Assembly (NCBI RefSeq): GCF_002976435.1
Contig: NZ_PUGF01000018.1
Location: 52,695 to 116,694, forward strand
Length of the DNA stretch: 64,000 nt
Direction of reading: 5' to 3'
DNA from: Solimicrobium silvestre
GTDB taxonomy: Bacteria; Pseudomonadota; Gammaproteobacteria; Burkholderiales; Burkholderiaceae_D
Position 1 is the stretch's first letter; the number at the start of each line of letters is the position of its first letter. Positions 19,332 through 29,317 of this stretch are shown one piece after another. The position numbers and the translations under genes are program-made. The notes under the pieces were generated by a model. That model was not told the DNA's origin and ran no database searches. It saw only the letters and a program-made list of their open reading frames with translations.

Positions 19332-19568
19332 TTACCTGTAAAGTACCGAGATTAATTCTAGCTTGAGCGCAAAATTGTTGATCAAATATATAACGCGTTT
19401 GCCGTTCTCATCCTTGGCGGCAACCCATCGCAAGACAGCTGGATAATCCTGCGTTGCATAAAATAACGCTACTTCGCCGGTTTTAAGATTGATATTGCAG
19501 ATTTTTTTTGTATATTTTAGTGATACGAATATCCAAGCTGATGCGTCGAAAGTTTTAACACCGCACAA
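19332..19568 (-). pseudogene. Fragment of an IS4-type transposase
   Basis: The C-terminal 48 residues of this frame read Y-P-A-V-L-R-W-V (about 19420-19450), then I-Y-L-I-N-N-F-A-L (about 19380) and end S-V-L-Y-R. They match the segment of IS4-family transposases that precedes the conserved R-W-x-x-E-L-F-F helix. The frame stops exactly where that helix should continue, and the N-terminal two-thirds of a transposase is missing, so this is debris. The first 30 residues do not look transposase-like. No terminal repeats were identified around it. The family match is from memory of the motif, not from a search. Confidence 0.6.
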
Positions 19569-20007
19569 AAAATCAATCGAACGTCGCTACGAATTACGAT
19601 TACTCTTTGAGTATCATCGAGGTATTGCATTTAGCAATGTCTTTTTATAAAAAGTTGAACTATTTTATAAAATCAACATAATTAAAATGCGTGTTTTTAT
19701 ATTTATTCAGGTATTCCACATTCATTCAAAGCCTGACTTCTTCAGATTTGCGTTTTCTTGTGCAAATGTGTTTTACCACTACCTGCGACTAACTCTATCA
19801 AAAAAACACGGTTTCCGAGGCCAAGCCGAAACGCTTATCGTACTTTGATCTATTTGCAATCATACTTGCCCCTAAGGTGAATATCAGGGAAGCGATTAAC
19901 AAGCTTCGGCATATTGGGGATTTTTCTAAAGTACATCAGGACATAGCCCTAAAGCTGCCCTGAAAAATTAGGCTATCAAGATACTGATTGAAATTTCCAA
20001 AAACGAA
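19569..20007. other. Gene-poor remnant region before tRNA-Ser
   Basis: About 440 bases between the IS4 fragment and the terminator. A plus-strand frame without start codon runs 19793-19963 (reads KPKRLSYFDLF, then APKVNIREAINKL) and could be the tail of a lost gene; I do not recognise it. The rest is AT-rich with many stops in all frames. Confidence 0.4.
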
Positions 20008-20040
20008 AAACCCGCATAAACACTAGGTTTATGCGGGTTT
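20008..20040 (-). terminator. Intrinsic terminator of tRNA-Ser
   Basis: A perfect 14-bp stem (20008-20021 and 20027-20040) with a 5-base loop. On the minus strand it is followed by a T-rich run (TTTTTCGTTTTT), so it terminates the tRNA-Ser transcript. A short T-run on the other side could allow some bidirectional function. Confidence 0.9.
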
Positions 20041-20073
20041 TGAGGTTTCTCGCTATTGCTTGAAACGTATATC

Positions 20074-20167
20074 TGGCGGAGACCTAGGGATTCGAACCCT
20101 AGATGCAGGGTTAAGCCCGCATGCTTCCTTAGCAGGGAAGTGCCTTCGACCACTCGGCCAGGTCTCC
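20074..20167 (-). tRNA. tRNA-Ser(GCU)
   Basis: A 94-base class II tRNA including an encoded CCA. The acceptor strands GGAGACC / GGTCTCC pair, the anticodon loop CTGCTAA carries anticodon GCT, and a long variable arm follows (GGCTTAACCCTGC region). It decodes AGC and AGU. The T-loop TTCGAAT is canonical. A terminator lies 33 bases beyond its 3' end. Confidence 0.97.
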
Positions 20168-20259
20168 ACTCTCTTCAAACTGTGTTTTTATCAAGCACCG
20201 TTTGAAGACATGCATAATAGCTTCTCACCTGCTGTTGGTCAAGAGGAAATCTAAAAAAT

Positions 20260-21513
20260 TTATGAATTTTCTAGTCCAAATGTCTTGTGTAAAGCGCGTA
20301 CTGCCAACTCCATGTATTTTTCATCGATCAATACAGAAATTTTGATTTCAGAAGTAGAGATCATTTGGATATTAATGCCCTCTTCCGACAAGGTGCGGAA
20401 CATCTGCGAAGCGATACCAACATGGCTGCGCATACCAACGCCAACCACAGATACCTTGGAGACTTTAGCGTCGCCAATAATGCCGGTAGCGCTAATATGA
20501 TTCTGGACGCCCGTTTTTACCAAGACTTCCATCGCATTAGTATATTCATTGCGTGGCACGGTAAAGGTGAAATCGGTTTTACCTTCAACTGATTGATTTT
20601 GGATAATCATATCCACTTCAATATTCGCGTCGGCTACCGGACCTAAAATTTGATAGGCAATACCTGGACGGTCAGGTACACCAAACACGGTGATTTTTGC
20701 TTCATCGCGATTAAACGCGATACCAGTAATTGTGGCTTGCTCCATATGGGTATCTTCCTCAAACGAAATCAGTGTGCCGGATTTTGCTTCAATTTCCAGC
20801 GGTATTAATGGGTCAGTTAATGACGATAAAACTCGGGTCGGCATTTTGTAATTGCCGGCAAATTCAACAGAACGAATTTGCAGCACTTTGGAACCGAGCG
20901 ATGCCATTTCCAGCATTTCTTCAAACGTCACCGTGCGTAACCGGCGCGCTTCCGTCACCACGCGTGGGTCGGTAGTGTAGACACCATCTACATCGGTGAA
21001 GATCATACATTCTTGCGCTTTTAACGCGGCCGCTACGGCTACGGCAGAGGTATCTGATCCGCCTCGGCCCAGTGTCGTGATGTCGCCTTGCTCATTGACA
21101 CCTTGGAAGCCGGTGATGATAACGATTTTTCCGGCGTCTAAATCACGCTGGACTTTAGCGTCATCAATGCTGGCAATCCGCGCTTTGGCATGCGATGCAT
21201 CGGTTTTAATAGCAACTTGCCAGCCAGCATAAGATACTGCTTGCTTACCAATCGCCTGTAGTGCTATGGCTAATAAACCGACTGATACTTGCTCGCCCGT
21301 TGAGGCAATAACATCGAGTTCACGCGGATCTGGATGCTCGCAAATTTCTTTGGCTAAGCCGAGAATGCGGTTGGTTTCACCAGACATTGCGGAAGGAACC
21401 ACAACAATTTGGTAGCCCGCGTCATGCCACTTGGCAACGCGCTTAGCGACATTCTTGATACGCTCGGTGGAGCCCATCGAAGTGCCGCCGTATTTTTGTA
21501 CAATTAAAGCCAT
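20260..21513 (-). CDS. lysC: Aspartate kinase
   Basis: First step of the aspartate-family pathway (lysine, threonine, methionine), making aspartyl-4-phosphate. The 417-residue, single-function form starts with VQKYGGTSMGS and has the nucleotide-binding GRGGSDTSAVA near residue 170. Two ACT regulatory domains (about 265-410) suggest feedback control by lysine and/or threonine. In Burkholderiales lysC is often next to tilS-accA and a tRNA-Ser; here fumC sits between lysC and tilS. The start ATG has no strong upstream SD but is the only good option. Confidence 0.97.
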   Translation of the reverse strand: MALIVQKYGGTSMGSTERIKNVAKRVAKWHDAGYQIVVVPSAMSGETNRILGLAKEICEHPDPRELDVIASTGEQVSVGLLAIALQAIGKQAVSYAGWQVAIKTDASHAKARIASIDDAKVQRDLDAGKIVIITGFQGVNEQGDITTLGRGGSDTSAVAVAAALKAQECMIFTDVDGVYTTDPRVVTEARRLRTVTFEEMLEMASLGSKVLQIRSVEFAGNYKMPTRVLSSLTDPLIPLEIEAKSGTLISFEEDTHMEQATITGIAFNRDEAKITVFGVPDRPGIAYQILGPVADANIEVDMIIQNQSVEGKTDFTFTVPRNEYTNAMEVLVKTGVQNHISATGIIGDAKVSKVSVVGVGMRSHVGIASQMFRTLSEEGINIQMISTSEIKISVLIDEKYMELAVRALHKTFGLENS

Positions 21514-21737
21514 AGTGTAGGTATAGGTGAATGCAAAATAAGGCGAAAAGTTGAAGCAGTCGAAGCAAAAAAACAGCTCCCAACTCTACATGCTGCAACG
21601 CAAAATAACAAGCCTAGTTTGTGCATTAAATATGCTTATAACGGAATAGTATTAAGGGATTTTGTTGATCCCGATTAATAAACCGAAGAATATGCTGTTT
21701 TATGGCAATAATCCGGTGATTCCTTTGATTTACACCT

Positions 21738-23135
21738 TTATTTCACATTAGTCATCTTGATGGGATCCATCCATAGATCAAAATCAACACCGGAAACCAA
21801 ACCCATTGCGAGCGCCACTTCACGTAAAGTCTTTCCCTCATGCAAAGCGGCTTTGGCGATTTTAGCGGCCTTGTCGTATCCAATGTGCTGGTTGAGTGCG
21901 GTGACCAACATCAGATTATTATCCAGATTGCGCTGAATCACGGCGTAATCTGGCTCAATCCCGACGGCGCAATGCAGGTTAAATGCCTGACAAGCATCAC
22001 CCAATAAACCAATGCTTTCCAACACGTTATGCACCATCACCGGCTTATACACATTCAACTGAAAATTACCCTGACTACCGGCAAAAGCTGTTGCCGCATC
22101 ATTCCCAAACACCTGAACGCAGACCATCGACAATGCTTCGCACTGAGTTGGATTAACCTTACCGGGCATGATAGAAGAACCGGGCTCGTTCTCTGGGATC
22201 TTGATTTCGCCGATACCGCAGCGTGGCCCACTAGCTAACCAACGCACGTCATTGGCGATTTTCAGCAATGCGCCGGCCAGCGTGCGCAAGGCAGCTGAAG
22301 TACTGACCAATGCGTCGTGCGCGGATAATGAGAAAAATTTGTTGGATGATGATCGGAACGGGAAGCCCGTAATGGCAGCAATATGACCGGCACAGACTTC
22401 GCCAAAGCGCGGATGCGCATTCAATCCGGTGCCAACCGCGGTGCCACCAATAGCCAGATCATACAGACCGGCCATCATCGTCTCGAGCGTGGCGAGTGAG
22501 TAATCAATTTGAGCGACCCAGCTACCAATTTCCTGCCCTAGTGTAATCGGGGTTGCGTCTTGCAAATGGGTGCGTCCGGTCTTCACTACCAGGTTAAACA
22601 GGTCAGCTTTATGAGCCAGCGTATTACGCAACTCAGTTACTTTGGGGAACAGGGTTTGCAGTAGCTCAGATACCACCGCAATATGCATCGCCGTCGGAAA
22701 AGTGTCGTTCGACGACTGCCCGCAATTGACATGATCATTCGGATGCACCGGCACTTTAGAACCGAGCACACCACCCATGATTTCAATTGCACGATTGGCG
22801 ATTACTTCGTTGGCATTCATATTTGACTGAGTGCCAGAGCCGGTCTGGAACACGACTAACGGAAAATGCTGATTCAGCAAACCCGTCACAACTTCATCCG
22901 CCGCTTGCACAATCGGCGCCAGCAACGGCTCTGGCAACTGCCCCAATTCACCGTTGGCGAGTGCCGCCGATTTCTTCAGGATGCCCATGGCGCGAATAAT
23001 GGGGAACTGCCATTTAAAACGATCAACGCCAATCGGGAAATTATCTATTGACCGCTGGGTTTGAGCTCCCCAATATTTATCGGCTGGCACCTCAATTTGT
23101 CCCATCGAATCAGACTCTATGCGCATTGTGCTCAT
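21738..23135 (-). CDS. fumC: Fumarate hydratase, class II
   Basis: TCA-cycle enzyme converting fumarate and malate; homotetrameric and iron-independent. The 465-residue sequence has the superfamily signature [11 protein letters not shown] (near residue 315), the [11 protein letters not shown] region (near 140) and T-G-R-T-H-L-Q-D-A near 186. A strong ribosome-binding site (AAGGAG) precedes the ATG. It is flanked by intergenic gaps of 224 and 167 bases, which suggests its own transcription unit inserted between lysC and tilS. Confidence 0.97.
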   Translation of the reverse strand: MSTMRIESDSMGQIEVPADKYWGAQTQRSIDNFPIGVDRFKWQFPIIRAMGILKKSAALANGELGQLPEPLLAPIVQAADEVVTGLLNQHFPLVVFQTGSGTQSNMNANEVIANRAIEIMGGVLGSKVPVHPNDHVNCGQSSNDTFPTAMHIAVVSELLQTLFPKVTELRNTLAHKADLFNLVVKTGRTHLQDATPITLGQEIGSWVAQIDYSLATLETMMAGLYDLAIGGTAVGTGLNAHPRFGEVCAGHIAAITGFPFRSSSNKFFSLSAHDALVSTSAALRTLAGALLKIANDVRWLASGPRCGIGEIKIPENEPGSSIMPGKVNPTQCEALSMVCVQVFGNDAATAFAGSQGNFQLNVYKPVMVHNVLESIGLLGDACQAFNLHCAVGIEPDYAVIQRNLDNNLMLVTALNQHIGYDKAAKIAKAALHEGKTLREVALAMGLVSGVDFDLWMDPIKMTNVK

Positions 23136-23302
23136 GATATTTCTCCTTCTATATATAAAAAGATGATAGTCGATGGGGCCAATTTATGCTCTGATTGCCG
23201 TATTTTTAGCGCGCCAATCGCCGAAAACAGTTACGCCCCCTGTTTTTTAAAAAAATTAACCGATCCAATAACTTTCTAGCCAAAAATTTCCAACTTACCT
23301 CT

Positions 23303-24670
23303 TTAATCAGCCTGCCAGCGCAAAGTTACACACTCTGCTTCTGTGACTTGAAAATCCCCATGCACACCTATCCCGGCGGCAAATAACAATTCAGTGCCAA
23401 CAAAAATAAACGGTAATCTTTCACGCTGCCAATACGGAATACCGCTAGTTTGATAGTGGCTTTTCATACTGCGGGTTGGGCGATTAACGGCTAGTTTTAA
23501 GCGTTCACCACCTTGCCTTGGGCGCATTTCCAACTGCTGCGCAAGTAACCAGGTGCGATCTATTCCAGGCTGGTCAGGCAACACCGAATCGAAATGCATG
23601 ACGCCTGAAAATGCCGGAAAAGCGATACTAGTCTCGCCCTGCCATTTAAAATTTTGCACATAAGGAGTAGGTTTCGCGCAAGTCGCAATGCTGAGTTGCT
23701 GACGATAACGATGCACTTCAATGTCACCGTGTTTAACACTAACTTGCGCATCATCTCGCGCATGCAATAACTGTTTACGAATTTCAGCCAAGCGCGCAGT
23801 ACTCGGCATTTGCTCGTGATGTAAGGCTATCCAATGCCGCAATACATTATCAATCCGCGCTTCAGGTAATTGCTGTAGTTGCAGCACATCCAAATTAGCC
23901 GCCCCAAAACTGCTCAGGCAATGCGCATAATCTTGTTCGGCCAATTGCTCCAGCAAATACAGAGCCGATTGCGCATGCTGTGCAGTGCGGGCAAATCGCG
24001 CTTGATAGGCAGGAAAATGCTGCGCCAATAGCGGCATAATCTGATGCCGTAACGCGTTGCGCGTATACCGTGCGTCCGAGTTTGATTCATCTTCCACATG
24101 CTGCACATGCTGTTGCACTGCGTAGTCTTCCAGCTCCGCACGCGTACAATCCAGCAACGGGCGCGCAAGTAACACGCTGGTATTCGCTAACAATCCCGGC
24201 GCACGATGGCATTGCTGCATACCGCACAAACCTGCCACACCAGCGCCGCGTAACAATTGCAGCAACATGGTTTCCGCCTGATCGTCCTGGTGATGCGCAG
24301 TGAGAATGATATCAACATGGTGACGCTCACATAGCTCACCCAATGCGGCATAACGTTTTTTGCGCGCTGCGGCTTCCACACCTTCGTCATTAGTACGGCC
24401 AAGTTGCACATGCGCGACCTCAAATGGCACATCCAAAGCAATGCATTGCTGCTGGCAATGAGTAACCCAAGCATCGGCATTCGGGCTTAGTCCATGATGC
24501 ACATGAAAAGCCATTAACTGGATTGGATTTTGTTTGGTATACGCCGCGCAGAGCTGCAACAGCACTGCCGAATCCAGGCCTCCGCTATAGGCAACGGCCA
24601 CACGCAAATCAGATTGGCTTGGTACGTCAGCCAATATGCTGCGCAGTGCGAGTTCAAAACGTGCTTGCAT
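23303..24670 (-). CDS. tilS: tRNA(Ile)-lysidine synthase
   Basis: Modifies C34 of tRNA-Ile(CAU) to lysidine, so that it reads AUA instead of AUG. The 455-residue protein has the PP-loop SGGLDS at residues 29-34, a TilS substrate-binding domain (about 265-345) and the C-terminal TilS_C domain (about 365-445, RPRQGGERLKL). It is downstream of accA on the same strand, the usual accA-tilS order, with an 89-base gap. Confidence 0.95.
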   Translation of the reverse strand: MQARFELALRSILADVPSQSDLRVAVAYSGGLDSAVLLQLCAAYTKQNPIQLMAFHVHHGLSPNADAWVTHCQQQCIALDVPFEVAHVQLGRTNDEGVEAAARKKRYAALGELCERHHVDIILTAHHQDDQAETMLLQLLRGAGVAGLCGMQQCHRAPGLLANTSVLLARPLLDCTRAELEDYAVQQHVQHVEDESNSDARYTRNALRHQIMPLLAQHFPAYQARFARTAQHAQSALYLLEQLAEQDYAHCLSSFGAANLDVLQLQQLPEARIDNVLRHWIALHHEQMPSTARLAEIRKQLLHARDDAQVSVKHGDIEVHRYRQQLSIATCAKPTPYVQNFKWQGETSIAFPAFSGVMHFDSVLPDQPGIDRTWLLAQQLEMRPRQGGERLKLAVNRPTRSMKSHYQTSGIPYWQRERLPFIFVGTELLFAAGIGVHGDFQVTEAECVTLRWQAD

Positions 24671-24759
24671 TATTCTGCTCTTAAAATGAAGAGAGGCAAG
24701 TTGCGCAGACTGTATTCCGCGCTAACCTGCCCCACTAGTTACCAACAAAAACGAATGAT

Positions 24760-25734
24760 TTACTCAGCGCTTTTAGTTTCTTTGTATTTACCGTAGCTCA
24801 TTAATTTTTCATGGCGGGCGGTGAGTAAATCTTGTGTTTTTACACCTTGGAATTGACGCAAAGTATCGGCCAACGCACGCTTAACCAAGACGCACATTTG
24901 TTTAGGATCGCGATGTGCGCCGCCTAATGGTTCGCTAATGATTTTATCAATCAAACCCATTGCCTTCAAACGGTGCGCCGTCAAGCCTAAGGCTTCCGCT
25001 GCGTCAGAAGCACGTTCAGAAGTTTTCCATAAAATGGATGCGCAACCTTCAGGAGAAATCACCGAGTAAGTCGCGTATTGCAACATCAAAACAGCATCGC
25101 CGACTGCCATTGCCAACGCGCCGCCAGATCCGCCTTCACCAATAATGGTAGCGATAAGTGGCACTTTGAGTTCAGCCATGACGTATAAATTATGCCCAAT
25201 CGCTTCCGATTGACCGCGCTCTTCCGCGTCAATTCCTGGCCATGCGCCGGTGGTGTCGATGAAAGTAAAAATAGGCAAATTAAATTTTTCAGCCAGCTTC
25301 ATCAAACGCATCGCTTTGCGATAACCTTCCGGCTTAGGCATACCAAAATTGCGCAAGGCGCGTTCTTTAGTGTCGCGGCCTTTTTGATGTCCCATAACCA
25401 TACATGCCTGGCCATTAAAACGCGCCATACCGCCAACAATCGCCTGGTCATCCGCAAAACTGCGGTCGCCGTGCAATTCATGGAAGTCGGTGAAGATTTC
25501 GTTGATGTAATCGAGGGTATAAGGGCGTTGCGGATGGCGTGAAATTTGTGAAACCTGCCATGGAGTTAGCTTGGCGTAAATATCTTTGGTTAATAACTGA
25601 CTTTTCTTGGAAAGACGATCAATTTCCTCTGAAATATCTACTGCTGAATCGTCTTGCACAAAGCGCAGTTCATCTATTTTTGATTCCAGATCAGCGACAG
25701 ATTGTTCAAAGTTCAAAAATGTTGTTTTGGTCAT
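24760..25734 (-). CDS. accA: Acetyl-CoA carboxylase carboxyltransferase subunit alpha
   Basis: Alpha subunit of the carboxyltransferase half of acetyl-CoA carboxylase, the first committed step of fatty-acid synthesis; works with AccD. The 324-residue protein has normal family length, an N-terminal helical region ([17 protein letters not shown]) and the crotonase-fold core with [10 protein letters not shown] and the segment [14 protein letters not shown]. It starts the accA-tilS unit. Confidence 0.97.
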   Translation of the reverse strand: MTKTTFLNFEQSVADLESKIDELRFVQDDSAVDISEEIDRLSKKSQLLTKDIYAKLTPWQVSQISRHPQRPYTLDYINEIFTDFHELHGDRSFADDQAIVGGMARFNGQACMVMGHQKGRDTKERALRNFGMPKPEGYRKAMRLMKLAEKFNLPIFTFIDTTGAWPGIDAEERGQSEAIGHNLYVMAELKVPLIATIIGEGGSGGALAMAVGDAVLMLQYATYSVISPEGCASILWKTSERASDAAEALGLTAHRLKAMGLIDKIISEPLGGAHRDPKQMCVLVKRALADTLRQFQGVKTQDLLTARHEKLMSYGKYKETKSAE

Positions 25735-25867
25735 CCTAACTCCCTCAATGCAGCGGTTAACACTACTGCTAAATTATTCTAAGTTGGCTTGCTGTTTAAA
25801 CTAATTCAAACTAAAAAAAGCACACTCTTATTTTTTAAAACTTAGTTACGACTTAGTTGCGGCCCGA

Positions 25868-26506
25868 TCAATACTCTACCGCAACCGAATCTAAACTACG
25901 CCATAAATACCACGTTGCCACAGTACGCCATGGCTCCCAATTAGCGGCCACTTCACGCGCATCGCTGCGTGACACAGGCTCACCAGAAAAATAATTAATA
26001 CTGATGCCTTTTAATAAACCGAGGTCATCCAACGGCAAAATATTTGGCCGGAGCAGATTAAATATCAAAAACATCTCCGCTGTCCAGCGCCCAATGCCAC
26101 GAATTTGTATAAGTTCAGAAATAACGTCTTCATCGTCCATCTCCGCCCATTTTTCAACGTGAACCCGTTTTTCTTTAAAATGTTCGGCTAAGTCGAGAAT
26201 ATACTCGGTTTTCCGTTTAGACAAGCCACAGGCTAATAATTGTTCTGACCCGGCATTCAGCACATTAACCGGCGTGCATTTGGTGCAGGCAGCTAAAAAC
26301 CGCCCCCAAACAGCATCTGCTGCGGCAACGGAAATTTGCTGACCAATAATGGAACGGCATAAAGTAAGAAAGGGCTCGCCACGGCCAGCAAGGTGCAAAT
26401 CGCCAAATTGAGGAATTAATTTACGCATGATACGGTCACGCTTCATTAATTCTTGCTTGGCTTGCTCCCAGTAGGCGGGTAATTCACGGTGTGGTTGAAT
26501 AATCAT
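25868..26506 (-). CDS. DNA-3-methyladenine glycosylase II family protein (AlkA-like, HhH-GPD)
   Basis: Base-excision repair enzyme predicted to remove alkylated purines. It has 212 residues, the short form lacking the N-terminal AlkA domain. The helix-hairpin-helix L-I-Q-I-R-G-I-G-R-W-T-A-E-M is at about 132-146 and is followed by L-P-L-D-D-L-G-L, whose second Asp (about D161) is the expected catalytic residue. There is no iron-sulphur cysteine cluster, which separates it from Nth and MutY. It starts 4 bases after cysS ends on the same strand and is probably co-transcribed with it. Confidence 0.9.
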   Translation of the reverse strand: MIIQPHRELPAYWEQAKQELMKRDRIMRKLIPQFGDLHLAGRGEPFLTLCRSIIGQQISVAAADAVWGRFLAACTKCTPVNVLNAGSEQLLACGLSKRKTEYILDLAEHFKEKRVHVEKWAEMDDEDVISELIQIRGIGRWTAEMFLIFNLLRPNILPLDDLGLLKGISINYFSGEPVSRSDAREVAANWEPWRTVATWYLWRSLDSVAVEY

Positions 26507-26510
26507 GCAA

Positions 26511-27896
26511 TTATGCTCGGCGCCATTCGGTTATGCCACCTGGCTTGTCTTCCAATATGATGTTATTGGCCAATAATTCGGCACGTAGACGGTCAGATTC
26601 TGCAAAGTTTTTGGCTAGCTTGGCTGCCGTCCGGTCTGCAATTTTAGCAGCGATTTCGGATTCTGCCATCCCATTTTCGTTGCCCGCATGCAAAAACTCT
26701 TGCGGCTCACGTTGTAAAAATCCAATTATTCCAGCCAATAACTTCAATTGCCGGGCCAGCGCCGCCGATTTGGTTTTATTCACTTCAGTGGCCAATTCAA
26801 ACAAGGCAGCTACTGCTAAAGAGCTATTAAAATCATCGTACATGGCGCTATAAAACTGCTGAGCAAAGGCTTCACTCAGGTCCAACGGCAGCGGATCCGC
26901 CGGCACTTCTTTTAATGTTGAATATAAACGCTTGAGTGAGGCTTTTGCGTCATCCAAATTAGCATCCGAATAATTAATTTGGCTGCGATATTGTGCGCGC
27001 AAGATAAAAAAGCGCACCACTTCTGGGTCATATTCTTTTAAAACTTCACGAATCGTGAAAAAATTGCCTAATGATTTAGACATTTTCTCATTATCAACTC
27101 GCACAAAACCATTGTGCATCCAATAATTAACGAATTGATGCTGGTGCGCGCCTTCTGATTGGGCAATTTCATTTTCATGATGCGGGAACTGCAAATCTTG
27201 TCCACCGCCATGAATATCAAACTGCTCGCCCAAGATATCCCCCGCCATGGCCGAGCATTCAATATGCCAGCCTGGACGGCCACGCCCCCAAGGCGAATCC
27301 CACTTTACTTCTTCTGGTTCGCTTTCTTTCGCTGATTTCCATAAAACAAAATCAAGTGGATCACGTTTGCCTGAATTTACATCCACCCTCTCACCGGCAC
27401 GTAAATCATCCAGTGATTTACCGGATAATTTGCCGTAACCAGGGAAATCACGCACAGAAAAATTCACATCGCCGTCAGTACCCTGGTAAGCCAAACCGTT
27501 CTTTTGGAGTTTTTCAATCAAACCCAGCATTTGCGGGATATAGCCGGTAGCAAGCGGCACATGGTCAGGCGCTAGCACGCCCAAAGCGGCCGCATCTTCT
27601 CGCATGTATTGAATATAGCGACCAGTTAAGGCAGAAATAGATTCGCCGTTTTTTACTGCGCGGGTAATGATTTTGTCATCAATATCGGTAATATTTTGCA
27701 CATAAGTGACTTCATAGCCCGAAGCGCGCAACCAGCGTTGCACCATATCAAACACCACCATGACGCGCGCATGCCCAATGTGGCAGTAGTCGTAGACCGT
27801 CATACCGCACACATACATGCGCACTTTGCCTGGTTCAATTGGAGTAAATGTTTGTTTCTCACGCGCCAACGTGTTATAAATTTTTTGAGCGTTCAT
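26511..27896 (-). CDS. cysS: Cysteinyl-tRNA synthetase
   Basis: Class I synthetase charging tRNA-Cys. The 461-residue protein has zinc ligand C30, the HIGH box (residues 39-42, in [11 protein letters not shown]), further zinc ligands in the W-H-I-E-C-S and H-H-E-N-E segments, and KMSKS near residue 270. The C-terminal DALR domain ends with [10 protein letters not shown]. It is the first gene of a pair with the glycosylase. The 263 bases upstream form a divergent region shared with the TPR gene. Confidence 0.97.
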   Translation of the reverse strand: MNAQKIYNTLAREKQTFTPIEPGKVRMYVCGMTVYDYCHIGHARVMVVFDMVQRWLRASGYEVTYVQNITDIDDKIITRAVKNGESISALTGRYIQYMREDAAALGVLAPDHVPLATGYIPQMLGLIEKLQKNGLAYQGTDGDVNFSVRDFPGYGKLSGKSLDDLRAGERVDVNSGKRDPLDFVLWKSAKESEPEEVKWDSPWGRGRPGWHIECSAMAGDILGEQFDIHGGGQDLQFPHHENEIAQSEGAHQHQFVNYWMHNGFVRVDNEKMSKSLGNFFTIREVLKEYDPEVVRFFILRAQYRSQINYSDANLDDAKASLKRLYSTLKEVPADPLPLDLSEAFAQQFYSAMYDDFNSSLAVAALFELATEVNKTKSAALARQLKLLAGIIGFLQREPQEFLHAGNENGMAESEIAAKIADRTAAKLAKNFAESDRLRAELLANNIILEDKPGGITEWRRA

Positions 27897-28159
27897 GTAT
27901 TGAGATGGATGGTTTGAAATGAATTACCGGGTTTGACGGATTTGCTTTAATCAGCTTGTAATTAGATTGCAGACAAAATAAGGCTTTCAACTTCACTAAG
28001 ATCATGTAATTTATATAAAACAATCATATAAAGACCTGCTCTTCGCAACAATCTAACAAATTCTCCCCACTTCTTTGATAATATGTTGCCTTTGCAGGGA
28101 AGCCAAAAAAAGCGGACACTAAGTATAACATTGAAGCCACCTCTAACATTGCGACCGAA

Positions 28160-29317
28160 ATGACAAGTAAACATACACGTAGCTGGTTTATAGCACTTAG
28201 CCTGGCAATTGCAGCGCTAACTTCATCTGCCTGGGCGGATGACTCTGCGGATGTCAACAAATTAATTCAGAACAAACAGCTACCTGAAGCCATGCAAAAA
28301 GCAGACGCTTATTTGGTACAACATCCCAAAGATGCGCAAATGCGTTTTTTGAAGGGATTGATTTTTGCCGAGCAAAATAAAACCAACGAAGCGATCGCAG
28401 TGTTTACTAAGCTCACCGAGGATTATCCTGATCTGCCGGAACCTTACAATAATTTAGCGGTACTGTTTGCATCAAGCAACCAATTTGACAAAGCCCGTGC
28501 AGCACTGGAAATGGCAATACGCACCAATCCGTCCTACGGCACAGCACATGAAAATTTAGGTGACATCTACGCCAAATTAGCTAGTCAAGCCTACGATAAA
28601 GCATTGCAACTTGACTCTGGCAATACCGGCGCCAAATTAAAATTAACATTAATACGTAACTTATTTACCAACACTAATAGCGCAATTGCAACCAGCACCA
28701 AAGTTCCACCAACCACTGTCGCTGCCGCTAAACCGATCACAAACTTACCGACTAAAGCCAGTAGCGCTAAAAGCGAACCAACTCCAACAGCTCCCGTCAC
28801 TGTAGCGACCGTTACTAAACCAGTTGTGCCAGTTGTGGCTAAAGCAGAACCTGCTAAGGTAGAGCCCGCTAAGTTAGAACCTGTTAAATTGGAACCAGCC
28901 AAACCAGCGCCAGCTAAAGTCGAGCCGGTAAAAGCAGAACCAACTAAGCCGGAACCTAAAGCCGTTGCCAGCAATGAAGGCCAAAATGACGTCCTGAAGG
29001 TAGTTGACGCATGGGCTGCCGCCTGGAGTGACAAAAACACCAACGCTTATTTAGCTTTTTACAGCAAAGATTTCCAATTACCTAAAGGCTCAACACGTAA
29101 AACCTGGGCAGAAGATCGTCGGGTACGGATTGAAGGTAAAGGCCATATTAGCGTAAAAATTGATGCCCCAAAAGTTGCCATTAACGGCAATACCGCCACG
29201 GTTAAATTCCGCCAAATTTACAATTCCGATCAGTTAAAAGCAGATAGTCGTAAAACCTTAGTGCTGAACAAACAAGACGGTAAATGGCAAATCGCGCAGG
29301 AGCGGACAGGTGGCTAA
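28160..29317 (+). CDS. Exported TPR protein with Pro/Ala/Lys-rich linker and C-terminal Cds6/NTF2-like domain
   Basis: 385 residues with a signal peptide (about 1-26, ending SSAWA). Three to four TPR helices (about 30-150) are followed by a low-complexity linker (about 170-275) with repeated P-A-K-x-E-P units. A C-terminal domain (about 280-385, DVLKVVDAWAAAWSDKN) has the fold pattern of NTF2-like/DUF4440 domains found attached to L,D-transpeptidases (Cds6 type). The next gene, an L,D-transpeptidase, overlaps its stop as TAATG and carries a related C-terminal module, so the two are translationally coupled and likely act together at the cell wall. I infer a scaffold role; no enzymatic motif is seen. 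Confidence 0.75.
   Translation: MTSKHTRSWFIALSLAIAALTSSAWADDSADVNKLIQNKQLPEAMQKADAYLVQHPKDAQMRFLKGLIFAEQNKTNEAIAVFTKLTEDYPDLPEPYNNLAVLFASSNQFDKARAALEMAIRTNPSYGTAHENLGDIYAKLASQAYDKALQLDSGNTGAKLKLTLIRNLFTNTNSAIATSTKVPPTTVAAAKPITNLPTKASSAKSEPTPTAPVTVATVTKPVVPVVAKAEPAKVEPAKLEPVKLEPAKPAPAKVEPVKAEPTKPEPKAVASNEGQNDVLKVVDAWAAAWSDKNTNAYLAFYSKDFQLPKGSTRKTWAEDRRVRIEGKGHISVKIDAPKVAINGNTATVKFRQIYNSDQLKADSRKTLVLNKQDGKWQIAQERTGG

Noticed and set aside
19793..19963. Open plus-strand frame near the IS4 fragment
   Set aside because: No start codon and a stop just upstream. It might be the tail of a lost gene but cannot be supported as one.
28591..29043. 150-codon minus-strand frame opposite the TPR gene
   Set aside because: It is the reverse reading of the repetitive Pro/Ala/Lys linker, giving a low-complexity Gly/Ala/Thr/Leu product.
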